Positions 1-9,088 are shown, counted from the stretch's first letter. The stretch is DNA of 32,037 nucleotides from an uncultured Alphaproteobacteria bacterium (GCA_902612805.1 CACMEY010000002.1:112001-144037), one strand, 5' to 3'. Notes: generated from the letters alone by a model not told the origin. Numbers and translations: made by a program.

Positions 1-43
1 ACGAATTGTTGTCTACGTATCTCTTTATTATCTTATTAACAAA

Positions 44-53
44 TTAAAGAGCA
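44..53 (-). promoter_or_regulatory. boxA antitermination element
   Basis: The minus strand reads TGCTCTTTAA, identical to the first ten bases of the E. coli rrn boxA. In the RNA this is the binding site for NusB-NusE(S10), which assembles the rRNA antitermination complex. It lies about 70 nt downstream of the predicted -10 and after the hairpin, as expected for an rrn leader. Confidence 0.7.
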
Positions 54-93
54 TACAATACCCTACAGTTTTTCAAAAAAAAGTAGAGGATTG

Positions 94-114
94 TTCTTTT
101 CTAAAAGAAAAGAG
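94..114 (-). other. Leader hairpin, boxB-like
   Basis: An inverted repeat with arms 94-102 and 106-114 and a three-base loop gives eight Watson-Crick pairs and one G-T pair. It would form at the very 5' end of the predicted rRNA leader transcript, upstream of boxA, which is where boxB sits in rrn leaders. The stem is mostly A-T pairs and no U-tract follows on the minus strand, so it does not look like a terminator. Confidence 0.4.
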
Positions 115-120
115 TATGTG

Positions 121-171
121 CCTATAATAGTATAAAAATTCCTTGTCAAATCATAAAAAATAAAAAAAAAA
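121..171 (-). promoter_or_regulatory. rRNA-type promoter with A/T-rich upstream (UP-like) tract
   Basis: Reading the minus strand, a perfect -35 hexamer TTGACA (144-149) is followed 17 nt later by TATAGG (121-126). An overlapping TATTAT (124-129) is an alternative -10 at a shorter spacing. Directly upstream of the -35 is a nearly pure T tract (about 150-171), resembling the UP element bound by the RNA polymerase alpha C-terminal domain at rRNA promoters. The sequence after the -10 (GCACA) is relatively G/C-rich for this genome, as is common at stringently controlled rRNA promoters. It lies between tRNA-fMet and the boxA leader, so it most likely drives the rRNA operon. Confidence 0.65.
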
Positions 172-242
172 GGCTTATTTCTGGGGATATTTTTGTATAA
201 TTAATAATTATTATAACTATTTTAAGAATCTCAAAATAATTT

Positions 243-319
<77 letters not shown>

Positions 320-395
320 ATATTTAAATTCTATTATTATTTTAAAATTAAAAAAACAATAGAAATTTTTAATTACACCTTTAATACATTAATTA

Positions 396-1583
396 ATGAA
401 ATGTAGGCTGTGCAAATCAAAAAAAACTTCTAATTTTACAAATCTCGGACTTCAACCGCTTGCAAATAAGTACCCAAAAAACAAAAAAGAAATAAAGAAG
501 GAAAGAAAATTTCCAATGGAGTTATTGTTTTGTAATGATTGTTCATCAGCACAAATAAAAAAGATAATTAATAGGAAATATCTTTTTGAAGACTACTACT
601 ATTTATCTTCAGTTAATAAAGGCTTGGTTGATCATTTTAAAAAACTTGCAAAAAAAATGACAAAAAAAGATTTTGTAGTAGATATTGGTTCTAACGATGG
701 TGTATTTTTACAGCATTTAAAAAAAAAGAATATTAGATTTTTAGGAATTGACCCATCTATAAATGTAGGAAAAATTGCGAACTCGAAAGGATTAACGACT
801 ATAGTTGATTTTTTCAATAAAAGATCTGTAGATAAAATTATTAAAACTTATGGAAAACCTAATATTGTAGTTGCTTCAAGTATTTTTACTCATTTAAAAA
901 ATCCTAATTTATTTATAAAAAATTTAAAATCTCTACTTAGTAATGACGGAATGTTTATTTTAGAAATTGAATATTTAAGTTCTATAATTAATAAAAAACA
1001 ATTTGAGAGATTTTATTTTGATCGACCATATTATTATTCTTTAAATTCTATCAATAAATTATTTGCCAAAAATAATATGGCATTTGTAAACTATGAAAAA
1101 ATAAGCACACATGGAGGATCTGTGAGATGCTATATTAAAAATAAACAAGTCGCAAAAAAAAGTTTAAAATTAAAAAATGCTTTAGTTGCTGAAAATAGAA
1201 AACTTAATAAAAAAAACATAGAGTTATTTTCAAAAAAAATTCTGCATTACTCTAAAGATTTTAAAAATCAAATAATGGCAATGATAAGTAAAAATAAATA
1301 TATAATTGGCTATGGGTGTCCTGCAAGAGTTTCTACAATTACCAATTTATCATTAGTTGGAGGTAAACACATAAAATTTATTATAGACGATAGCCCATTA
1401 AAAGCTGGGAGATATTCTCCTGGTATGAATATTCCAATTAAAAAATTTGAGCATTTATCATTCAAAAAAAAATATACTGTAATTGTGTTTGCTTATGATT
1501 ATTTCATAGATATAAAACAAAAATTAAAAAAATATAATTGCGAATTTTACTTTCCAATACCATTAAGAAAGGTATCTAAATAA
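396..1583 (+). CDS. Sugar C-methyltransferase family protein (zinc-binding N-domain, SAM methyltransferase, C-terminal domain)
   Basis: This 395-residue protein has the three-part architecture of NovU/TylC3-type C-methyltransferases acting on nucleotide-linked deoxysugars. The N-terminal domain carries two CxxC pairs (C3/C6 and C46/C49) typical of its structural zinc site. The SAM-binding motif is VVDIGSNDG (residues 94-102). Residues 239-243 read HGGSV, close to the conserved HGGS(L/I)R of the family. The C-terminal domain has GYGCPAR (305-311) and SPLKAGRYSPG (333-343), near the family GYGAPAK and SPxKxGR(Y/F)xPG motifs. It would add a methyl group from SAM to a keto-sugar for a surface glycan; the exact substrate cannot be told. 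It leads a three-gene cassette and is followed after 6 nt by the epimerase gene. Composition is very rich in Lys, Asn and Ile. Confidence 0.85.
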   Translation: MKCRLCKSKKTSNFTNLGLQPLANKYPKNKKEIKKERKFPMELLFCNDCSSAQIKKIINRKYLFEDYYYLSSVNKGLVDHFKKLAKKMTKKDFVVDIGSNDGVFLQHLKKKNIRFLGIDPSINVGKIANSKGLTTIVDFFNKRSVDKIIKTYGKPNIVVASSIFTHLKNPNLFIKNLKSLLSNDGMFILEIEYLSSIINKKQFERFYFDRPYYYSLNSINKLFAKNNMAFVNYEKISTHGGSVRCYIKNKQVAKKSLKLKNALVAENRKLNKKNIELFSKKILHYSKDFKNQIMAMISKNKYIIGYGCPARVSTITNLSLVGGKHIKFIIDDSPLKAGRYSPGMNIPIKKFEHLSFKKKYTVIVFAYDYFIDIKQKLKKYNCEFYFPIPLRKVSK

Positions 1584-1589
1584 CAAATA

Positions 1590-2639
1590 ATGAAAGATTT
1601 TTTTATAAACGAAGATATTCAAAAAATAATAGAAAATTCAAAAAATGAATTATTAAGTTTAAATAATAAACATATTCTTCTTACTGGAGGTAATGGTTTT
1701 TTAGGAAAATATTTCACTCAAACAATTGACACTTTTAATTATAATCACAAAAAAAATATAAAGCTAACAAATATAGATAATTTTATTACAAGTAAAAATA
1801 ACTTCTCTAAGAATATAAGGTCCAGAAATATAAAATTTATAAAAGCTGATGCTGGCAAAAAAATTAATATTAAAGGTAAGGTTGATATCATCATTCATGC
1901 GGCTGGAATAGCAAGCCCATTCTATTATAGAGCAAAACCACTTGAAACTTTGGATGTAGCAGTTACTGGACTAAGAAATATTTTAGAAATTGCAAAAAAT
2001 AAAAAGTCTAAAGTTTTATTTTTTAGCTCAAGTGAAATATATGGAGATCCTGATATAAGAGAAATACCTATTAAAGAAACTTATAGAGGTTACGTTAATA
2101 CCATGGGTCCAAGAGCTTGCTACGATGAAGGAAAAAGACTCGGAGAAACACTGTGCTACATATACAATCAAAAATATAAATTACATACAAATATAGTTAG
2201 ACCTTTTAATATATATGGACCAGGTATGCAGGAAAAGGATTATAGAGTTCTTCCCAATTTTGCGAGTCTAATAAAAAGAGAAAAATCCATTAAGATTTAT
2301 GGAAGTGGTAAACAAACTAGAACTTTTTGTTACATAACAGATGCCTTAAGTGGCTTTTTTAAAATATTAATCAAAGGTCGTAGTGGAGAAGCATATAATA
2401 TTGGCAATCCAAAGCCTGAAATTTCAATGATAGAATTACATAAACTTTCAGAAAAAATTTTAAATAAAAAAATTAAAATGCAAAAAATCAACTATCCTAA
2501 AACCTACCCTGCAGATGAGCCTAAAAGAAGATGTCCAAGTATAGATAAAGCAAAGTTACATTTAAATTATCACCCAAAAATTGATTTAAAAGAAGGATTA
2601 AAAAAATTTTATGAATGGACAGATAAGAATTATATATAA
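1590..2639 (+). CDS. NAD-dependent nucleotide-sugar epimerase/decarboxylase (extended SDR, UDP-glucuronate decarboxylase-like)
   Basis: A 349-residue extended short-chain dehydrogenase/reductase. The Rossmann nucleotide loop is TGGNGFLG (32-39), and the catalytic elements are the SSS run (146-148) and YDEGK (Y178, K182). The stretch GPRACYDEGKR (173-183) is close to the GPRSCYDEGKR signature of UDP-glucuronate decarboxylases (UDP-xylose synthases). RPFNIYGPGM (204-213) and a GKQTRTFCYITD segment (240-251) are typical substrate-binding regions. It likely converts a UDP- or dTDP-sugar, supplying the keto-sugar or pentose used by its neighbours. Decarboxylase versus 4,6-dehydratase activity is not settled by the sequence. 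It is 6 nt downstream of the methyltransferase gene and 5 nt upstream of the oxidoreductase gene, so the three are probably one transcript. Confidence 0.85.
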   Translation: MKDFFINEDIQKIIENSKNELLSLNNKHILLTGGNGFLGKYFTQTIDTFNYNHKKNIKLTNIDNFITSKNNFSKNIRSRNIKFIKADAGKKINIKGKVDIIIHAAGIASPFYYRAKPLETLDVAVTGLRNILEIAKNKKSKVLFFSSSEIYGDPDIREIPIKETYRGYVNTMGPRACYDEGKRLGETLCYIYNQKYKLHTNIVRPFNIYGPGMQEKDYRVLPNFASLIKREKSIKIYGSGKQTRTFCYITDALSGFFKILIKGRSGEAYNIGNPKPEISMIELHKLSEKILNKKIKMQKINYPKTYPADEPKRRCPSIDKAKLHLNYHPKIDLKEGLKKFYEWTDKNYI

Positions 2640-2644
2640 ATAAA

Positions 2645-3553
2645 GTGAGGAAAAAAATTGGTATTATTGGATGCGGAGCATGGTCCAAAGTTATCCAAAA
2701 TTCAATCAATAAAAATTCGAATTATGAATTTAAATATTTAGTTTGTAGAAATAATAAAAAAAGAAAAAATTTTAATGATAAAAATATTCATGTATTTGAA
2801 TCTATAGAAGATTTACTCAAAGAATATAGACCAGATGCTTTGTATGTAGCTGGTGATCCTAGAATGAATTATTCTGTAATTAAAATTGCTAGCAATTTAA
2901 AGATTGAATGCATTGTTGAGAAACCATTATGCATTAATCTAGAAGATTTAAAAAAAATAATTAATATTCATAAACAAAAGAAGAATAAACTATATATAAA
3001 TTTACCAAATTTAAATGATGAAAGATTTTTAAAACTCAAAAAAATTATTTTTCAAAAAAAAATACTAAAAGTAAATATTATTGAAGGTTCTAGAGGTCCT
3101 TTTAGAAAAAATATAGACCCAATTTGGGATTGGGGTACTCATCCATTAACAACATTATTTTATTTATTTGATTTTAAAGAATGTAATAATTTTAATATTA
3201 AAAAAATTATTGATAATGATAAAATTTTTAAAGTATATAAAATGAGTTTTAATTACAAAAATATATTTATAAAAGTTATAACAGGTAACTATTTAAAAAC
3301 AAAGCAACGGAAAATTAAATTTCATTATAAAAATAATGAATATTTAAAATATGACTTTAATACAAAAAAAATACAATCATCACAAAATCTTAAAAATAAA
3401 ATATCAATATTAAATAAAAAGGAATATCCTTTACCTATAGAAAACTTGTTAGAGGTATTTAGCAAAGAAAAAATATCAAGTAATCAACTAAAAATATTTG
3501 AATGCGGAATTAATTCAACAAAAATATTAAATGAATTTTTTAAAACAACTTAA
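2645..3553 (+). CDS. Gfo/Idh/MocA family oxidoreductase
   Basis: A 302-residue NAD(P)-dependent sugar oxidoreductase beginning at a GTG codon 5 nt after the epimerase stop. The N-terminal Rossmann fold starts KIGIIGCGAWS (4-14). The family EKP motif is at residues 92-94 (VEKPL). DWGTHPLT (162-169) matches the DxGxH motif near the active site. It is somewhat shorter than typical members (about 330-380 residues), and the C-terminal half is very rich in Lys, Asn and Ile. With its neighbours it would reduce or oxidise a ring position of a nucleotide-activated sugar; the substrate is unknown. The gene ends 9 nt before the 3' end of the convergent tRNA-Met, leaving no room for a terminator. Confidence 0.8.
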   Translation: MRKKIGIIGCGAWSKVIQNSINKNSNYEFKYLVCRNNKKRKNFNDKNIHVFESIEDLLKEYRPDALYVAGDPRMNYSVIKIASNLKIECIVEKPLCINLEDLKKIINIHKQKKNKLYINLPNLNDERFLKLKKIIFQKKILKVNIIEGSRGPFRKNIDPIWDWGTHPLTTLFYLFDFKECNNFNIKKIIDNDKIFKVYKMSFNYKNIFIKVITGNYLKTKQRKIKFHYKNNEYLKYDFNTKKIQSSQNLKNKISILNKKEYPLPIENLLEVFSKEKISSNQLKIFECGINSTKILNEFFKTT

Positions 3554-3562
3554 TTTTTTAGT

Positions 3563-3639
3563 TGGTAGCGGAGGAGGGATTTGAACCCCCGACATCACGA
3601 ATATGAGCCGTGCGCTCTGACCAACTGAGCTACTCCGCC
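3563..3639 (-). tRNA. Elongator tRNA-Met (anticodon CAU)
   Basis: A 77-nt cloverleaf with encoded CCA (3563-3565) and anticodon CAT at 3603-3605 in the loop CTCATAT. The acceptor stem GGCGGAG pairs fully with CTCCGCT (first pair G-T), so it lacks the initiator mismatch. The 3' half ending CTCCTCCGCTACCA resembles alphaproteobacterial elongator tRNA-Met. A tRNA-Ile with modified CAU anticodon is the main alternative and is less likely from the acceptor and T-arm sequence. It starts 12 nt after the Fe-S carrier gene on the same strand, so it may be processed from the suf transcript. Confidence 0.93.
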
Positions 3640-3651
3640 TTTCTTTCTTTA

Positions 3652-3987
3652 TTAAATACTAAAAGACTCTCCACATCCACATGTACTTTTTTCATTTGGA
3701 TTGTCAAAAACAAATCTTGAAGAAAGTTTATCTTGCCTATAATCCATTACTGAACCTAAAAGGAACATTGTAGCTTTTGGATCTATTAGAATTTTTGCAC
3801 CATCTTGCTGTATAATTTCAAAATTTTTTAAGTTAGTAGAGTTGCCAAAGTCTAATTTGTAAGAATATCCACTGCATCCAGACTTATCTACTCCAATCAC
3901 AACAGAGTCCATCCCCTGTGGAGCATTAGACATAATCTTCTTAATTTGACTAGTTGCATTGGATGTAATGGATAATAAATTATTCAT
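3652..3987 (-). CDS. sufA: A-type iron-sulfur carrier protein (HesB/IscA/SufA family)
   Basis: A 111-residue protein of the length usual for A-type carriers. The three cluster-binding cysteines are C38 (in KSGCSGYSY) and C103/C105 (in CGCGESF near the C-terminus). It would accept a cluster built on the SufBCD scaffold and deliver it to target enzymes. It is the last protein gene of the suf cluster, 19 nt after sufT and 12 nt before tRNA-Met on the same strand. The symbol sufA is assigned by operon position; ErpA-like or IscA-like behaviour cannot be excluded from sequence. Confidence 0.9.
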   Translation of the reverse strand: MNNLLSITSNATSQIKKIMSNAPQGMDSVVIGVDKSGCSGYSYKLDFGNSTNLKNFEIIQQDGAKILIDPKATMFLLGSVMDYRQDKLSSRFVFDNPNEKSTCGCGESFSI

Positions 3988-4006
3988 AATGTTGTTATAA
4001 ATTAAA

Positions 4007-4393
4007 TTAAAAAATATCTAAAGCAAGTTTTGCTTCCTCTGACATTAAATCTTTATGCCACTTTGGATCCCAAACTAAAAACACTTCAATTGAATTTATA
4101 TTTAATATTTTTTCTACTGATTTTCCAACACTTTCTGGCATAGTTCCGGCAACTGGACAATTAGGGTTAGTTAAAGTCATTTTAATCTTAATATCGTTAT
4201 TATCATTTATTTTTATTTCATATATTAAGCCTAAATCATACAAATTAACCGGTATTTCAGGATCCATAACTGTCTTAATACATTCAATAATTTCTTCTTC
4301 TTTAATTTTTGATGTTTTATTTGAATTGGAAAACTTTTTTATATAACTTGAATTTTTGTCTGGTAGGAAATCTTTTAATTTTTTGTCTTCCAT
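4007..4393 (-). CDS. sufT: SufT, DUF59/MIP18-family Fe-S maturation factor
   Basis: A 128-residue protein consisting of a short Lys/Ser-rich N-terminus and a DUF59 domain. The family core DPEIPVNLYDLGLIY is at 44-58, the conserved cysteine is C79 in NPNCPVAGTMP, and the C-terminus carries VWDPKW and MSEEAKLAL, typical of SUF-associated members. SufT-type proteins help mature Fe-S proteins when cluster demand is high. It starts 3 nt after the sufS stop, indicating translational coupling. The roughly 30-residue N-terminal extension before the domain has no recognisable motif. Confidence 0.92.
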   Translation of the reverse strand: MEDKKLKDFLPDKNSSYIKKFSNSNKTSKIKEEEIIECIKTVMDPEIPVNLYDLGLIYEIKINDNNDIKIKMTLTNPNCPVAGTMPESVGKSVEKILNINSIEVFLVWDPKWHKDLMSEEAKLALDIF

Positions 4394-4396
4394 TAA

Positions 4397-5593
4397 TTAT
4401 AATAGAATTTTAGTTACTTCATGAATGCTATCCACTAAATAATCGATATCATCTTTTGAATTATATACTCCAAATGAAATTCTAGAAGTTCCTGTTACAT
4501 TAAAATGTTTCATAAGTGGTTGACAGCAATGATGTCCTGTTCTTATTGCTATGTTTTTTTTATCTAACATCGCACCTAAATCAGAATTATGCACCCCCTC
4601 AATATTAAAAGAAATTATTGCTCCTTTGTTTTTATTTGATCCATATATTTTTATATTGTTGAATTTTGAGAGTTTTTCAAAAGCGTAATCATGAAGTTTC
4701 ATTTCATGATCATATATAATGTTTGGATTAAGTTCATTCATAAAATTTAATGAAGAAGAGAAACCAATAACTGGCGCAATAGGAGGAGTACCTGCCTCAA
4801 ATTTTTCGTAACCATTTGCATATGAACTTTTATCAATATCTACCTCATTAATCATTTGCCCTCCCCCTTGGTAAGGAGTAAATTCATCTATCCACTTATC
4901 TTTCATATACAGTATTCCAAGACCTGAAGGGCCATACATTTTGTGTGCAGAAAAAACATAAAAATCAGGATCTAAATCTTTAAGATCAACTTTTTTGTGA
5001 GGAGCAAATTGACAACCATCTAATAGTAGAGGTACATTATTTTTTTTGGCAATTTCTTTTACTGTATCAAAATTAGTTATTGATCCTGTAACATTTGACA
5101 TGTGGGTTAATGTAATTAATTTAGTTTTTGAATTAATTTTATAATTTAATTCATCGTAATTAATCTCACTATTTTCGTTTAGACCTAGAGGAATAATTTT
5201 TATTTTTTTTTCAATTAAATGCCAAGGTATCAAATTAGCATGGTGTTCAAGATAACTTAAGATTATTTCGTCACCATCTTCTAAAAATCTTTTAGACATA
5301 CAAGATGCAATTAAATTTATACCCTCTGTAGCACTTTTAACAAAAATTATATTATTTTCAGATGTATTTAGATAATCTGCAACTTTTTTTCGAGCATCTT
5401 CAAATTTTTTTGTTAACTTTGAACTTAAATCATAATTACCTCTATGAATATTTGCATATTCATTTGTATAACAGTTATTGGTGGCTTCAATCATTTCATC
5501 AACTTTTAATGCTGAAGCTGCGGTATCTAAAAAAACTAGATTTGGGTTATTTTTAAATACGGGAAATCTTGATTTTAAATTTGAAATATTCAT
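4397..5593 (-). CDS. sufS: SufS cysteine desulfurase
   Basis: A 398-residue class II (SufS/CsdA-type) PLP-dependent cysteine desulfurase that takes sulfur from cysteine for Fe-S assembly. The PLP lysine is K218 in FSAHKMYGPSG, PLP contacts include D192 and Q195 in LLDGCQ, and the persulfide cysteine is C356 in RTGHHC. The following residue is also cysteine (C357), and the usual DGAQ reads DGCQ; both are mild variations. It overlaps the sufD stop by 4 nt (ATGA). No SufE or SufU partner gene is present in this cluster, so the sulfur acceptor would have to be encoded elsewhere or be SufB directly. Confidence 0.96.
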   Translation of the reverse strand: MNISNLKSRFPVFKNNPNLVFLDTAASALKVDEMIEATNNCYTNEYANIHRGNYDLSSKLTKKFEDARKKVADYLNTSENNIIFVKSATEGINLIASCMSKRFLEDGDEIILSYLEHHANLIPWHLIEKKIKIIPLGLNENSEINYDELNYKINSKTKLITLTHMSNVTGSITNFDTVKEIAKKNNVPLLLDGCQFAPHKKVDLKDLDPDFYVFSAHKMYGPSGLGILYMKDKWIDEFTPYQGGGQMINEVDIDKSSYANGYEKFEAGTPPIAPVIGFSSSLNFMNELNPNIIYDHEMKLHDYAFEKLSKFNNIKIYGSNKNKGAIISFNIEGVHNSDLGAMLDKKNIAIRTGHHCCQPLMKHFNVTGTSRISFGVYNSKDDIDYLVDSIHEVTKILL

Positions 5594-6816
5594 TTAACTT
5601 TACTTAAGTATCTTACTAGTTTCTTTTGTATTATTTCAGCCATTTGTTCATTATCAATACTACTTAATTCTTCATTAATAAATGATGATATCAATATTTT
5701 AGTTGCTGCAATTTTACTCATACCTCTAGAGCGAAGATAAAAAATAGCATTTTCGTCTATAGGTCCAATTGTAGAGCCATGACTACATTTTACATCATCA
5801 GCATATATTTTTAATTCAGGTTTAGAAAAATACGATGCATTATCAGATAAAAGTATCCCTTTGCTGAGTTGATATCCCTCTGTTTTTTGTGCCTTTTGAT
5901 CAACATAAGTGTTACTAAAGTATGTTGCTTTAGAGCGATCGTTCAAAATACCTTTATAAACTTGATTACTTTTGCAATCTTCAGCTAAATGCCGAACAAA
6001 TGTTTTGTTATTAGATATGTTATGATTTTTTAGAAAAAATATTCCTTGTAGATCAGCTTCTGAGTTAGCTTCTATTAATTCAGAATAATGAAAATTTCTT
6101 ACGTAGCCTTCTGAAAAATTGTATACTTTTTGGGTGTAGGCAGAATCTTTTTTACATGAAGAATGAGTTGTTATTATTAAATTATGATCGGGAGAATTGT
6201 CTTGAATTAGAAAATGATTTAGCTGAGAGTTTTTTTCTAATTTAATTACTTTTAATATATTTGATGTAGAATTATTTTTATTTTCATATTCTTCAATAAG
6301 ATTTAGGGATGAACCCTCCTCACAAATATAATTATTTTTTTGAAAAATTGTTAAATTATCATCGGTTATAATATTTGATATTTTAATTTTTATGTCGTTA
6401 TTTTTTTTTATAACAATCTTAAAACCACTATTTAAAAATAATGAATTTAAATTTACAAAATGATCATTATTTTCAATTGTATTATTTTTAGAAAAATCAT
6501 CATAATCTTCATCTTGAATTTTAGTAATTTCAATTTTATCATCTTTAAAACTCGAGCACTGTCCATTTACAGAAACTATTGAATAACTATTTTCCTGATT
6601 ATTGTTTATTACTGCTGTTTCTTCAGGTATCAGATATTTATACTTAAAATCAATAAAGTTTTTTAGATTTATATTCCTAAGACTTTCATTATTTTTTTTA
6701 TCAAATCTATCATTTTCAAAAATATTTATTAATTTTTCTCTATGAATTTGAATATCTTTGTTTTCTGAAAAAAAAATATTTTTTTTATTTTTTAGATAAT
6801 TATCTTGAATGTTCAT
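5590..6816 (-). CDS. sufD: SufD, scaffold subunit of the SufBCD complex
   Basis: A 408-residue protein whose C-terminal half is the beta-helix core shared with SufB. The diagnostic CSHG (344-347) contains H346, corresponding to the SufD histidine implicated in de novo cluster formation at the SufB-SufD interface. It is followed by the family GPIDENAIFYLRSRG segment (351-365). The N-terminal third is divergent and rich in Asn, Lys and Asp, as is usual for SufD. It overlaps sufC by one base (TAATG) and sufS by four, so the cluster is tightly coupled in translation. Confidence 0.94.
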   Translation of the reverse strand: MNIQDNYLKNKKNIFFSENKDIQIHREKLINIFENDRFDKKNNESLRNINLKNFIDFKYKYLIPEETAVINNNQENSYSIVSVNGQCSSFKDDKIEITKIQDEDYDDFSKNNTIENNDHFVNLNSLFLNSGFKIVIKKNNDIKIKISNIITDDNLTIFQKNNYICEEGSSLNLIEEYENKNNSTSNILKVIKLEKNSQLNHFLIQDNSPDHNLIITTHSSCKKDSAYTQKVYNFSEGYVRNFHYSELIEANSEADLQGIFFLKNHNISNNKTFVRHLAEDCKSNQVYKGILNDRSKATYFSNTYVDQKAQKTEGYQLSKGILLSDNASYFSKPELKIYADDVKCSHGSTIGPIDENAIFYLRSRGMSKIAATKILISSFINEELSSIDNEQMAEIIQKKLVRYLSKVK

Positions 6817-7556
6817 TACTGAAATTTTTGAAATCCATCTTTTTCTATTTCAGCTGCAATTTCAGATCCTCCTGATTTAACAATAGAACCATTAACCATG
6901 ACATGTACATAATCTGGTTTAATATAATCCAAAAGTTTTTGATAATGAGTAATAATTAAGAATGAATTATCTTTTGTTTTAAGTTTATTGACCCCATCGG
7001 TAACGATTTTTAGAGCATCAATATCTAGGCCTGAATCTGTTTCATCTAAAATAGCTAAATCTGGATTAAGAATACTCATTTGTAAAATTTCGTAACGTTT
7101 TTTTTCACCTCCAGAGAAACCTGTATTAACTGATCGTTTGAGCATATCAATATTTATACCTAAATCACTAGCTTTAGATTTTAAAAGCTTAGCAAATGAT
7201 AAATTATCAATTTCTTCTTCATTCATACGTTTTCTTTTTGAATTAATTGCAGAGTGTAAAAATGGAGTGATGTTTACTCCAGGTATTTCAACAGGATATT
7301 GAAAAGCTAAAAACATTCCTTCTTGTGCTCTTTCTTCGATATTTAAATCAAATAAATCATTATCTTTGAAATTAATTCTACCATTTAAAATTTCGTAATC
7401 CTCTTTACCTGCTAGAACGTTTGCTAATGTACTTTTACCAGATCCATTTGGACCCATAATTGCGTGAACTTCACCTTTATTAATATTTAAGTTAAGACTT
7501 TTAAGAATATTTTTATTTTCAATTTTTACTGATAGGTCTTTGATTTCTAAAAACAT
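6816..7556 (-). CDS. sufC: SufC, ABC-type ATPase of the SufBCD complex
   Basis: A 246-residue soluble ABC ATPase. The Walker A motif is GPNGSGKS (35-42), the Q-loop is Q87, the signature is FSGGEKKR (147-154), Walker B runs into ILDETDSGLD with E172 as catalytic base, and the switch histidine is H204 in ITHYQ. The SGGEKKR signature and DETDSGLD are characteristic of SufC. ATP hydrolysis drives conformational change in SufB-SufD to expose the nascent cluster site. The ATG lies one base after the sufB stop. Confidence 0.97.
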   Translation of the reverse strand: MFLEIKDLSVKIENKNILKSLNLNINKGEVHAIMGPNGSGKSTLANVLAGKEDYEILNGRINFKDNDLFDLNIEERAQEGMFLAFQYPVEIPGVNITPFLHSAINSKRKRMNEEEIDNLSFAKLLKSKASDLGINIDMLKRSVNTGFSGGEKKRYEILQMSILNPDLAILDETDSGLDIDALKIVTDGVNKLKTKDNSFLIITHYQKLLDYIKPDYVHVMVNGSIVKSGGSEIAAEIEKDGFQKFQ

Positions 7557-7557
7557 A

Positions 7558-9009
7558 CTAACCTACACTTCCTTCTAGAGATATAGATACCAGTTTTTGC
7601 GCTTCAACAGCAAATTCCATAGGAAGTTCTTGCAAAACTTGTTTGCAGAAACCATTTACTATTAATGAAACTGACTCTTCATGACTTAGGCCTCTTTGTC
7701 TGCAGTAATAAAGTTGATCTTCATTTATTTTAGAAGTGGAAGCTTCGTGCTCAATAACAGCTGTATTATTTTTTGAGTCAATGTAAGGAACTGTGTGTGC
7801 TCCACATTGATTTCCTACTAACAAAGAATCACATTGAGTATAATTTCTTGCTTTGTCAGCTTTTCTTAAAAAAGAAACTTCACCTCTATAAGTATTTTGT
7901 GACTTACCTAAAGAAATACCTTTTGATATAATTTTACTTTTGGTATTTTTTCCAATATGAGTCATTTTTGTACCTGTATCAGCCTGTTGAAAATTGTTTG
8001 TTATTGCTACCGAGTAAAACTCACCAATTGAATTATCTCCTTTTAAAATGCAGCTAGGATATTTCCAGGTAATAGCGGATCCAGTCTCTACTTGAGTCCA
8101 TGATATCTTGCTATTCTTACCTGCACAAAGGCCTCTTTTAGTAACAAAATTGTAAATACCACCTTTTCCATCTTCATCTCCTGGATACCAATTTTGAACA
8201 GTTGAATATTTTATTTCAGCATCTTCTAAAGCGATTAATTCTACATTAGCTGCATGCAATTGATTGTCGTCTCTTTTGGGAGCAGTACATCCCTCAAGAT
8301 AGCTAACATAACTGCCCTTATCAGCAATAATTAGAGTTCTCTCAAATTGCCCAGTATTTTCTGCGTTAATTCTAAAATAAGTAGATAGTTCCATTGGACA
8401 TTTTACGCCCTCTGGTATGTAAACAAAAGATCCATCAGTAAAAACAGCAGAATTTAACGCTGAAAAAGAATGATCTCCAGGAGGAATAACTGAACCTAAA
8501 TATTTTTTTATTAAATCAGGATGTTTTTGAATAGCTTCACCTATAGAGCAAAAAATAATTCCAAGCTTTTCTAATTCACCTTTATAAGTTGTTGCAACTG
8601 AAACACTATCAAAAACAACATCTACAGCAACGCCAGCTAGAATCTTTTGCTCCTCTAAGGGTATGCCAAGTTTGTTATATGTTTCTATAAGTTTTGGATC
8701 TACTTCGCTTAAATCTTTTGGCTTCTTTTCAAAACCTTTTGGAGCTGAATAATAATAAATATCTTGATAATCAATTTCAGGAAAACTAAGATTTGCCCAT
8801 TTAGGCTCTTTCATTTTTTTCCATTTTGAAAATGATTTTAATCTCCAATCAAGCATCCAGCTTGGTTCGTTCTTTTTTAAAGAAATAAATTTAATGGTAT
8901 CTTCGCTCAATCCTTTTTTTGGCTTTTCATTATCTATATCGGTTACAAAGCCGTATTTGTATTTATTTTTACTATAACTATCTAGAGTATTAAGAGTTTC
9001 TGAGTTCAC
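7558..9009 (-). CDS. sufB: SufB, Fe-S cluster scaffold protein
   Basis: A 483-residue scaffold subunit. The N-terminal part has [12 protein letters not shown] (47-58) and [11 protein letters not shown] (81-91), typical of SufB. The core contains [16 protein letters not shown] (391-406), in which C393 aligns by spacing with the catalytically important E. coli C405, and E422 in [10 protein letters not shown] with E434. The start is GTG: an in-frame TGA lies three codons upstream and no ATG intervenes. It is the first suf gene, 79 nt downstream of mnmA. No convincing Rrf2-family (IscR/RirA) gene or operator is visible, so regulation is unclear. Confidence 0.96.
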   Translation of the reverse strand: MNSETLNTLDSYSKNKYKYGFVTDIDNEKPKKGLSEDTIKFISLKKNEPSWMLDWRLKSFSKWKKMKEPKWANLSFPEIDYQDIYYYSAPKGFEKKPKDLSEVDPKLIETYNKLGIPLEEQKILAGVAVDVVFDSVSVATTYKGELEKLGIIFCSIGEAIQKHPDLIKKYLGSVIPPGDHSFSALNSAVFTDGSFVYIPEGVKCPMELSTYFRINAENTGQFERTLIIADKGSYVSYLEGCTAPKRDDNQLHAANVELIALEDAEIKYSTVQNWYPGDEDGKGGIYNFVTKRGLCAGKNSKISWTQVETGSAITWKYPSCILKGDNSIGEFYSVAITNNFQQADTGTKMTHIGKNTKSKIISKGISLGKSQNTYRGEVSFLRKADKARNYTQCDSLLVGNQCGAHTVPYIDSKNNTAVIEHEASTSKINEDQLYYCRQRGLSHEESVSLIVNGFCKQVLQELPMEFAVEAQKLVSISLEGSVG

Positions 9010-9088
9010 AATACTTCATCTAATTCATTAATTTAAAAAATCTAGTTATTTCAACAAAAATTAAACAAATTTAGAACTGATTTTAAAT

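Larger units (their letters stand above)
1..115 (-). other. rRNA operon leader (5' part; 16S gene lies outside the window)
   Basis: On the minus strand, a promoter with rRNA-operon features is followed by a hairpin and a perfect TGCTCTTTAA boxA. Promoter, then boxB-like hairpin, then boxA is the order found in E. coli-type rrn leaders, where NusB/S10 bind boxA RNA to make transcription of untranslated rRNA resistant to Rho. No open reading frame of note occupies this stretch. The transcript start is inferred at about 114-115 from the -10 element. The 16S gene is expected at negative coordinates; it is not visible, so the assignment rests on the leader elements alone. Confidence 0.7.

Noticed and set aside
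94..114. Intrinsic terminator
   Set aside because: The hairpin has no U-tract after it on either useful strand and lies between the rRNA-type promoter and boxA, so a leader hairpin fits better.
3563..3639. tRNA-Ile with lysidine-modified CAU anticodon
   Set aside because: The acceptor stem and T-arm resemble alphaproteobacterial elongator tRNA-Met. A covariance-model comparison would settle it.
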